From a virus: a stretch of DNA of 36,114 bases. Shown here one piece after another: positions 25,301 through 31,204 of this stretch. A program made the translations under genes and the position numbers. The stretch spans positions 1 through 36,114 of IMG/VR virus record IMGVR_UViG_3300024346_000234, one strand, 5' to 3'. Within the stretch, counting starts at the first letter, position 1. Every line of letters begins with the position of its first letter. Below the pieces are notes generated by a model. The model worked only from the letters and a program-made list of their open reading frames with translations, did no database searches and had not been told where the DNA came from.

Positions 25301-25716
25301 CTAGCGTTTCAAATACTGGTTATAATTATAGCGTTTATTACAATTATTATTTTTTCTCTGAATTTTATATTATGAATTTTAATTCATTTTATAACAATGG
25401 TTTTAATCCATATTATTACAATTATGTAGATCAGTTCATGCCTAGAGCAAGAACTAACGACCCTCAATATTTTGGCTACAATGCCCGATTTTCTGACTCT
25501 GAAGTTATAAGTTTAAGTCCAATTAGATTCAGAATTAAGAATTGTATATTCACAGGAACTAATACAGATGATCCTGACAATCCTTATGAAATCGGTTTTA
25601 AATGTGATTTCACCTTCACAGAGTATCTTGAAGAAGATGAGTTACCAGCGAACCCTAATAGTTACAATCAGCTTTTAGAAGGAATTGATTTTGTTGAGGC
25701 TGATACAGATTATTAA
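22339..25716 (+). CDS. Giant tyrosine/asparagine-rich virion protein
   Basis: A 1,125-residue protein, seven bases after the previous gene, with AGGTG before ATG. It is unusually rich in Tyr, Asn, Ser and Pro, with tyrosine tracts: up to seven in a row near 23944-23964 (DDYYYYYYYN) and others near 22876-22920, 24010-24040, 24141-24160 and 25330-25425. The tracts are encoded mainly by repeated TAT codons. There is no signal peptide, membrane segment or family motif I recognise. Size, lack of charge runs and pairing with the preceding fibre-like gene suggest a tail or surface protein. The aromatic patches could bind sugars or stack between subunits. This is inference. Confidence 0.6.
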   Translation: MYKPSAVSASPDHYVDGQIKDNFEASVPLNWIGKNNVTSNKVIWYDQIDESFLINVRITPNENYIWEESDLTQTSVPTVYQVDGTAGTVSQFNLKKITEEYCNPPTSVYSYYQSTNIPFQYDETLIREQSNIYHYDVFEGVKKTAWPNFSDYSGAYPTGISSWSEAYTNVDYIHQPSFYNYNYYNYYYMNGYNLLFDSSITGTMPTILEDYLQPCSLDPSIPSYFPSGSIIPEWPQQGGGFNNTSYSGYKICGASFNGNNLILRVHSFSQTALIGSEGVINIPVTLSSIKIPSNYSYWPWLNDNDNFYIYDNKILFPSMYDIASGQNIYYGSYYPFLPEKKACICFTQKNPLVESTSGFNTFTYKNVVIYDRTSRSQAIMVEDLPRSPYFSGKNLVWFAGAVCVDIQISFKKKNFPEISSIPNISIPRTFAVVPEDIRPLSYRDVYKLDSGWYAYKSLTNEEARVLVDHYQTEYGSSTTLKYSSNGYAVSNSNYNYLYNQNTFVVYEPNYPALKQPVFQTFGDLESGFIKNKSDDYYYYYYYNSTRDINNIPDPFNLYYYYNFYYYDQKSFINSGTIPFASNESVTGNLNFTMLNIYNANYDYYYYYNMVKLGTSLSMTVNIPQITVDPTKYYQMYVNTLGISPTQEYVGVELIPPRFGEKGFGDGWFGLAINQLSIPNPSNGRLTQFAGSFYVADPNGNILRYYNPNTDYITPTTVFDGNMEASFLGNYYTSSYTSIPTGGYAYKYWFYNGNSTVNALDYVLNTSNPSRGIKPFGTYYQGSPNNEGGYCEDGIYLVIGQSYIDQIQPLPGYYNNTNQAAPRAMYPIGAFYIETTDNQFLIYDVPLYYVPDLDLTKPYYGCLNASYQILITSVPNTLNSSNIFNYNSSYAGKPKIVVSSQYVDNYESLIEIYGPDTTQLVLDEDYEVLPYSSQRPGCYVISFLKTLGNLFENEYTDNPPSLADGNYKIILPTITNKTMSSLSYVDNMTSVSNTGYNYSVYYNYYFFSEFYIMNFNSFYNNGFNPYYYNYVDQFMPRARTNDPQYFGYNARFSDSEVISLSPIRFRIKNCIFTGTNTDDPDNPYEIGFKCDFTFTEYLEEDELPANPNSYNQLLEGIDFVEADTDY

Positions 25717-25719
25717 GGT

Positions 25720-25811
25720 GTCCGAATGAAACTTTCCCCTCTGATGCAATTCTACTACGAAGGGAATTAGTCTCAGGAAATTGCGAAAACAAGCCCTAGA
25801 ATCATTCGGAC
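25720..25811. repeat. 92-base element bounded by 10-bp inverted repeats
   Basis: GTCCGAATGA (25720-25729) and TCATTCGGAC (25802-25811) are perfect inverted copies. Inside, GCAATT (25746-25751) can pair with AATTGC (25779-25784), or AATTC (25748-25752) with GAATT (25764-25768). It fills the gap between two convergent genes. A structured RNA or bidirectional terminator is possible; there is no T-run. Confidence 0.45.
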
Positions 25812-25823
25812 TAAGTTAATATA

Positions 25824-26129
25824 TCAAGCTTGTTTCTTTTCTTCAAGCTGTCCGGTAGAAATATTTACAGATCCAGGGCGAAGCGATTTCATCAGGCCAT
25901 CCGTAGGTGAACCCATGATGGTTTGAAGTTCATGTCTAGCATCTGATGCAGCATCCAGTTCTTTCTGCCACTCGGTAAACTTCATGAACAGTTCTACCGC
26001 TTTCATGTTCCCACCCCGAATTTTTCTTACTAGGCAGTTTTTCACAACAGCCATGTCTTCTTCCGTTACGGATTTGACATAGAATCGTTTCATTTCTTGA
26101 ATATGGCGATAGTATGGATTTAGGTACAT
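25824..26129 (-). CDS. Unidentified small protein, helical
   Basis: A 101-residue leftward protein with AGGAG before its ATG. The pattern VTEEDMAVVKNCLVRKIRGG followed by NMKAVELFMKFTEW resembles the helical N-terminal domain of small phage DNA-binding proteins such as some terminase small subunits. The C-terminus is polar. It overlaps no gene and lies directly downstream of the 26138 gene, whose end supplies its ribosome site. A second, better small-terminase candidate lies next to the large terminase, so a regulatory or packaging-accessory role is also possible. Confidence 0.5.
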   Translation of the reverse strand: MYLNPYYRHIQEMKRFYVKSVTEEDMAVVKNCLVRKIRGGNMKAVELFMKFTEWQKELDAASDARHELQTIMGSPTDGLMKSLRPGSVNISTGQLEEKKQA

Positions 26130-26137
26130 TGCTTCTC

Positions 26138-26653
26138 CTATGGAGTGTGATGAATTACTCTTGCTCTTGATAGAACATGACTTGGTAAATTTTTAGCTTG
26201 TGGGCCTCTCATAACTCTTGCCTTAAGATTCTTTCTCTTTCTATTTGTGTGAAATGCCCATGAAGATAACCTACCTGTCATTTTTCTAGCTTTTGATCCT
26301 CTTGTTCTTCCTATTATTGAGTAATCTTTTAATGATGGAGATGCATACCAATAAATTTTTCCACCTCTCCAGTTATTAGCTACCCATTTGTTAAAAGTAA
26401 CTTTTCCGATTCTTGGATATATATAATCTATGTTTGGCCCTCTAGCTCGCATTATAACTGATCCAGAGGGTGCTTTTGCCATTGGAAAATACTCAAGTGA
26501 TTTCATCCATGTAGATGGCGGTGTGTAAAGCACAGATTGACTTGTAGTAGAGATACTTGGGCTTGGATTAGTATTCGTAGCTCTCCCCACCCGCTTTGCT
26601 CGGTCTTCTAAAAGTCTCTTCAGCTTTTCTATAGCTCCTACTAAATCTGCCAT
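26138..26653 (-). CDS. Unidentified basic protein
   Basis: A 171-residue leftward protein with AAGGGG before ATG. The N-terminal 25 residues are helical, a Ser/Thr/Pro linker follows, then a beta-type middle (SVIMRARGPNIDYIYPRIGK; YWYASPSLKDYSI). The C-terminus is very basic (RGSKARKMTGRLSSWAFHTN; NRKRKNLKARVM). The charge suggests nucleic acid or virion contact. I do not recognise a family. It is divergent from the terminase genes and shares their upstream region. Confidence 0.5.
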   Translation of the reverse strand: MADLVGAIEKLKRLLEDRAKRVGRATNTNPSPSISTTSQSVLYTPPSTWMKSLEYFPMAKAPSGSVIMRARGPNIDYIYPRIGKVTFNKWVANNWRGGKIYWYASPSLKDYSIIGRTRGSKARKMTGRLSSWAFHTNRKRKNLKARVMRGPQAKNLPSHVLSRARVIHHTP

Positions 26654-26672
26654 CGAAATTCCCCTTGATTTT

Positions 26673-26681
26673 TGCTATAAT
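26673..26681 (+). promoter_or_regulatory. Extended -10 promoter for terminase operon
   Basis: TGCTATAAT combines an extended TG with a perfect TATAAT (26676-26681). It lies in the 67-base divergent gap, 40 bases before the first rightward ATG. The -35 region is weak, as usual for extended -10 promoters. Start near 26688 would leave a leader of about 33 bases. Confidence 0.55.
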
Positions 26682-26720
26682 ACTGTTACCTATTTTACCC
26701 TGTTTTTGAAAGGATGCAAT

Positions 26721-26912
26721 ATGTTAAATAAAGCTGGAGCAGACTGGATGGTGGAAGCGATTGCTGCGTATGAAAAAGGGAAGCCATCCCAATCAATAGC
26801 AGCAAGTTTGATCTATATCTCTGAGACACTTGAACTTATGAGAATGTTGATCGACCCAGAAACACCAGAAAATGTTGAATTCCCAGGGGGTAAGGAGTTT
26901 CCAAGGTCATGA
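26721..26912 (+). CDS. Small helical protein, first gene of terminase operon
   Basis: A 63-residue protein. ATG 26721 is preceded by AAAGGATGC; the TTG at 26706 overlaps that ribosome site and is rejected. It is almost all helical (DWMVEAIAAYEKGKPSQSIA; ISETLELMRMLI) with a polar end. It overlaps the next gene by four bases (ATGA). It may be a packaging accessory or simply unidentified. Confidence 0.55.
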   Translation: MLNKAGADWMVEAIAAYEKGKPSQSIAASLIYISETLELMRMLIDPETPENVEFPGGKEFPRS

Positions 26913-27367
26913 TAGATTCAGACAGTTTTTACGAGATGCTGGAGAATATTCAGCGTGGAATTGATTTTAAATTAGCCATGAAGGCCTTTGGGATTTCTAA
27001 AAGGGATCTTGAACCTTGGCATAAAAAAGAAATGGTTAAGGCCAAAGCACAGGCAACCATTGCTATGCAACAGGTTATCCATGAACATGGTTCTGAGGAT
27101 TGGCGAGCCATGCAATGGATAATTGAACGCAATAATAAGGAACGAGATGATGAGCAAGAACTCCAAAAACTCCTCAACAAACAACTTGCAAAAGAGATGG
27201 CAAAAGGCCTTATCGAGTCCAGCGTTGCAGGGGAAACTTTCGGAAATCCAAGAGATCAAGAGGGTGAATCGGGAGAATCAGAAGACTATAGTGATTCCGA
27301 AAGACCCAGGGGAGTATTGCGAATACCTAGGGATAACATTGACTCCCCAGCAGATGGAAATATTTGA
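26909..27367 (+). CDS. Probable terminase small subunit
   Basis: A 152-residue protein, ATGA-coupled to the upstream gene. Residues about 15-75 fit the helix-turn-helix build of small terminases (KLAMKAFGISKRDLEPWHKK, then IAMQQVIHEHGSEDWRAMQW and IIERN). The subunit would recognise phage DNA and regulate the large subunit. The C-terminal 70 residues are charged and low in complexity (a GNPRDQEGESGESEDYSDSE stretch) and lie in DNA that also encodes the start of the large subunit in another frame. The overlap of 221 bases is unusually long. Confidence 0.65.
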   Translation: MIDSDSFYEMLENIQRGIDFKLAMKAFGISKRDLEPWHKKEMVKAKAQATIAMQQVIHEHGSEDWRAMQWIIERNNKERDDEQELQKLLNKQLAKEMAKGLIESSVAGETFGNPRDQEGESGESEDYSDSERPRGVLRIPRDNIDSPADGNI

Positions 27368-28703
27368 TTCCGTTGCTAATGGTGCAAGAAAAGTTCTAGT
27401 TCGATCCGCACACAATCAAGGCAAAACTTTTTTGTGTGCTGTTATTGCTTCATGGTTTCACGATCACTTTACTCCATCAGAAGTTTTGATATCAGCACCT
27501 GTTGCTCAGCAGATCAAAGATGGTGTATTCAAAGAATTACGCAGGGTTAGACCAAGAGATCCAAATTGGATGCCCAAGGCTAATCGTCTTGAAAAGAACC
27601 CCTCGCATTACATACAAGGTTTAACCGCTCAGAAGGCTGATGCTTTCCAAGGACGGCACTCCGCTGGTGGTTTGTGCATTCTGTTTGACGAAGCATCTGG
27701 TATTGAACCAACCTTCTGGGAACGAGCAGAATCGATGCTTTCAGCAAGCAAAGAGAATTGTTTATGGTTCTGCATTTTCAATCCATATGATGCATCATCA
27801 CCCGCCTATTTTGCTGAGAATTCACCTGATTGGAAAGTGTTCCACCTGTCTGCTTTAGATCATCCTAATGTGGCTTTTAAAGCTGATCTTGTGCCAGGGG
27901 CAATCAACTATGAGTATGTAGAGAACCGCATCAAAAACGAATGCAGAACCGCTAGAGAAGGTGAAGAATCTGAACCAGGGTTCTTTACCTTCAATGATCG
28001 AAACTACATGGTTGAAGACCCGCTGTTTGATATTCAAGTTCTTGGAAGATACCCCAGTAAAGCGATCAACTCGGTATGGGGTGCTTTGCCCCTCAAACAA
28101 ATCCTTGACCCAATTCCCCTTAACAAGGATTGGGTGGTTCAGATTGGTGCTGACCCTGCAAGGTTTGGTGACGATAGATCCTGTTTAGTGGTCAGGCATG
28201 GATGTTGCATCATAGATGCAAAGGAGTATCGTGGTTTGTCTACAAAAGAATTCTCGGAAAAGATTAAAGAGTATTGCCAGAAGTACGAAACTCCAAGGCA
28301 GTCTCAATTCAAAATCCCTGTGCTTATTGATGAGGGTGGTGTTGGTGGCGGTGTAGTCGATAACAAGGGTGACTATATGTTTTACGGCATTAATTCGTCT
28401 GGTGAAGCACCAAGGTGGCGAGAGTTTCCAAACATGAGATCCGCACTCTGGTTTGAAGCAGCAGAACTTGCGATGGAAGGCAAAGTTTCAATCGGACATC
28501 TTCCGCTGCATATGCGTGAAAGGATGATGGAAGAGTTACGCACACCAGTATACATTGTAGATACAAACGGCAGAAGAGTGGTCGAGTCTAAGGACATGAT
28601 GAAGCGTAGACTCAAGCACTCTCCTGACCTTGCAGATGCTTTTAACTTAGCTCTGATGTCGATCCCTCGGATTGGGATTGAGAAGGTGATTGGTCATTTA
28701 TAA
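27147..28703 (+). CDS. terL: Terminase large subunit
   Basis: A 518-residue packaging motor with ATPase and nuclease halves. ATG 27147 is chosen because AAGGA (27137-27141) is well placed; the frame is open from 27123. An adapter-type start (GEYCEYLGITLTPQQMEIFD) leads to Walker A at residues 86-94 (RSAHNQGKT) and Walker B at 176-182 (LCILFDE). The C-terminal RNase H-like nuclease has acidic residues at Asp336 (GADPARFGDDRS), Asp395 (VLIDEGGVGGG) and Asp497 (SPDLADAF). All key residues are present. It overlaps the small-subunit gene by 221 bases and the convergent primase gene by 62 bases. Confidence 0.9.
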   Translation: MMSKNSKNSSTNNLQKRWQKALSSPALQGKLSEIQEIKRVNRENQKTIVIPKDPGEYCEYLGITLTPQQMEIFDSVANGARKVLVRSAHNQGKTFLCAVIASWFHDHFTPSEVLISAPVAQQIKDGVFKELRRVRPRDPNWMPKANRLEKNPSHYIQGLTAQKADAFQGRHSAGGLCILFDEASGIEPTFWERAESMLSASKENCLWFCIFNPYDASSPAYFAENSPDWKVFHLSALDHPNVAFKADLVPGAINYEYVENRIKNECRTAREGEESEPGFFTFNDRNYMVEDPLFDIQVLGRYPSKAINSVWGALPLKQILDPIPLNKDWVVQIGADPARFGDDRSCLVVRHGCCIIDAKEYRGLSTKEFSEKIKEYCQKYETPRQSQFKIPVLIDEGGVGGGVVDNKGDYMFYGINSSGEAPRWREFPNMRSALWFEAAELAMEGKVSIGHLPLHMRERMMEELRTPVYIVDTNGRRVVESKDMMKRRLKHSPDLADAFNLALMSIPRIGIEKVIGHL

Positions 28704-31119
28704 CGATGTACATTGATCCAGCACCATTCGCATCTCTGCTTTTCCTGATTGAAATTTCACCGCAATCTTGAAGGTATCGGATTGCATCATCAACGCTTTG
28801 CCCGCTGTGTACGATCTTCCTGAGATGCCTTTTCGCATCAATCATCTTTACACCATATATATCTGGTTCAATTTCGTTTAGTGAATCCTTGATCATGTTT
28901 AATAGTTTGTCTGTAATTTCACCAAACTTTGTATCGCTTACCATAACTGTATTTGCGGTCTGTCTTTTATTAACTTCACGAACAAATTTAAATCCAGAGG
29001 TAACTCCAGCTAGCGAAATTGTGTCAGCGTTTATGTCCTGACTTAATTCCCACAGGCAAGCTATTTTCAGAGCTAACTCAGGAAGTCTAGCACATGAAGA
29101 AGCCTTTTCTTCTTCGCTGTTCTTCTGGTACTTGGAATACAGATCATCGTTTTCCCACACCTGAGTTTGAAAGAATTCTAACGCATCTTCATCAAGTAAA
29201 AGAATTTTTGAATCCCTTTCAATCTGATTTAGTGGAGCATTTCCAAGTGCATCAAGTTTAGTATCTGCCATGAATTCCTTGATCACTCCAGGCACAAGAT
29301 TTTCATTCATGGCAATCAATCGTGCAGCAACTTCAACTAGGTATTCTGGAATTGGTTCTGATACTGACATACCCCGAAGATTCATTCTGCCTCGAATTGC
29401 AGATTGTAAAATCAGCAACCTATTGTAAAAACCTGACCGAAGCATCTTAGGTGATAGTGCCTTAAAATATTCTTCTGGGGTTGATGAAGTCATAATGGAA
29501 AGGAATGGGTAGCGAATAAAGTTTTCTGAGTCCGCATCACCCGCTTTAGCTCGCCTCTTAATATAGTTTGATGTGAACAGTTCTAGCATTGTTCCCATTA
29601 CATCGTTGAACCTTGTGTCACCTGACTTTGCTTTCTCAAGATCAAATGCACCTTCATCAGCCATCAAGAATTTCGGGCCTTGAATCACCTTCTCTTCAAG
29701 CCCTTCACGGCTACCAACTTTCGTCATCAACAAGCTTGCGTTATCAATTTCCATACAGATTCTAGCGTTTAATTTTCGCGGGAAATCTTTGCCCGAAGCT
29801 GTCAAACCAAGCACAACAATGTATAAATTAAGCTTTAGTTCATTCGGCCCCATGATGGATCTTCCCACTAGGGCAGAAAACATCCCTAGTGCAGATGCAG
29901 CAGCAATTCGCTTTTCTGGGTATAGTGCGTTTCTCATGCAGTAGTCAATGTAAGTGTCGATCCACCCAGGAAATGAAATCGCATCGTCAGGCACAATGTC
30001 TACAGTTCTGACCTGTTTAACCTTACCTGACTTTGTTGTTTCAAGGAAATCCCATCTAGTTTCGTTCACAGGCTCATCTTCAATTTTGTCTATTGAATAC
30101 TTAGCAAATACCTGTGCGTAAAATGTTTTCCACTCCCTGCTCCCTGGTTGCCACCCTCGGCTCATACAATAAACATAATCTTTGGTTAATGGAATGTTTG
30201 GACTCAATCGCCAATCTAATGGACTGAAATTCCAATAGCGATCCATGCCACCATTTTTGCACCCTGCAATAGCGTTAGGTTCTCTGCCTGATGAATCAGG
30301 ATGCCACACCATGAAGTAATCATGCCTGACCTCAACTACTCGGTAAGAATCTGGAAGAATTTCGGGCCAAGAAGTTTCTGCTCGCCATTGATCCAACGCA
30401 GTCTTTTTGCCTATCTCTTTATACTGATAAGGTTCCTTGTTTAGCTCGATGAATCTCTTTGCTGCTTTTTGATCATACGACTGAGCAAATGACATGAGGA
30501 ATTCATGTTCATCCGCAGTAAGCATTGGAATGGTTGCAACATCTCCATGAATCATTTTATATGGCTTAACCAATCCATCAATCTTTGAGACTGCCTGAGA
30601 ATAGAAACCAACTACATATCCACCCGCCCCCCTTGTTTCAATCAATGGTGGAGCAATCTTTTTGGTCGATCCTTTGGCTTTAGCTTCGGCTAACCACTTC
30701 TTACCGTTATCAGTAGACATTACCGCTAATTCACGGCACTTTGATTTACCTAGTGGCAAATAGTAGAAAATGTGCAATCCTTCAGATGGGGTGGTTTCTA
30801 CGCACCCACAGAGTTTGTCGTGTAGTTCTTTGCTGGTTGCTTCTAGGTCAGGCAAGAAGTCAATCGCCACTTTAGGGCAATCAATATCAAGGCATTCTAA
30901 GTCCTTTTCCTGACCCACAACTGGGCCACAGTTGATTGCTATCCCTGCTACATTTGCGTGACTAAAATCTATCTCAATTTCAAGGTCTGATAGTGGGTTT
31001 GATCTAAGCTCCACTATACGGTTGGTTCTCTTAATTACTGGGGTTTTATCGACCTTAGTAGAAAAAACTGATAACCCATGTCCACGAACACGCAAAGCCT
31101 GTTTCTTTATTTCGTCCAA
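28642..31119 (-). CDS. Primase-polymerase fused to ATPase/helicase
   Basis: An 825-residue replication protein. It begins at TTG 31119 with AGG six bases upstream; no ATG or GTG fits better. Residues about 50-185 are a primase-polymerase (AEP/PrimPol, PF09250-like) domain: LECLDIDCP with Asp78 and Asp80, TPSEGLHIFYY with His117, and ETRGAGGYVV. A linker with WQPGSREW follows. Residues about 385-700 are a DUF3987-like P-loop ATPase: Walker A at 438-445 (GLTASGKD) and Walker B at 484-489 (FLMADE). It would prime and help unwind DNA. The C-terminus is Ser-rich. Its last 62 bases overlap the 3' end of the large terminase gene on the other strand. Confidence 0.8.
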   Translation of the reverse strand: MDEIKKQALRVRGHGLSVFSTKVDKTPVIKRTNRIVELRSNPLSDLEIEIDFSHANVAGIAINCGPVVGQEKDLECLDIDCPKVAIDFLPDLEATSKELHDKLCGCVETTPSEGLHIFYYLPLGKSKCRELAVMSTDNGKKWLAEAKAKGSTKKIAPPLIETRGAGGYVVGFYSQAVSKIDGLVKPYKMIHGDVATIPMLTADEHEFLMSFAQSYDQKAAKRFIELNKEPYQYKEIGKKTALDQWRAETSWPEILPDSYRVVEVRHDYFMVWHPDSSGREPNAIAGCKNGGMDRYWNFSPLDWRLSPNIPLTKDYVYCMSRGWQPGSREWKTFYAQVFAKYSIDKIEDEPVNETRWDFLETTKSGKVKQVRTVDIVPDDAISFPGWIDTYIDYCMRNALYPEKRIAAASALGMFSALVGRSIMGPNELKLNLYIVVLGLTASGKDFPRKLNARICMEIDNASLLMTKVGSREGLEEKVIQGPKFLMADEGAFDLEKAKSGDTRFNDVMGTMLELFTSNYIKRRAKAGDADSENFIRYPFLSIMTSSTPEEYFKALSPKMLRSGFYNRLLILQSAIRGRMNLRGMSVSEPIPEYLVEVAARLIAMNENLVPGVIKEFMADTKLDALGNAPLNQIERDSKILLLDEDALEFFQTQVWENDDLYSKYQKNSEEEKASSCARLPELALKIACLWELSQDINADTISLAGVTSGFKFVREVNKRQTANTVMVSDTKFGEITDKLLNMIKDSLNEIEPDIYGVKMIDAKRHLRKIVHSGQSVDDAIRYLQDCGEISIRKSRDANGAGSMYIVINDQSPSQSQSEGSTSELS

Positions 31120-31167
31120 GGCACACCTATTCCTTTGATTTTATGGTTAAATTAGTTAAGATAATGA

Positions 31168-31190
31168 TGCTGGGCCGCTTCCTCCCAGCA
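31168..31190 (-). other. Hairpin between helicase and primase genes
   Basis: TGCTGGG and CCCAGCA form a perfect 7-bp stem with a nine-base loop in the 85-base gap. No T-run follows on the leftward strand, so an RNA-stability or processing element is likelier than a terminator. Confidence 0.4.
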
Positions 31191-31204
31191 CAGGGGGAGT
31201 GGTT

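Noticed and set aside
25720-25811. Hammerhead ribozyme or tRNA in the inverted-repeat element
   Set aside because: CTGATG and GAAA are present, but the core bases between CTGAT and stem II are missing and no closing stem I exists. The T-arm consensus of a tRNA is absent.
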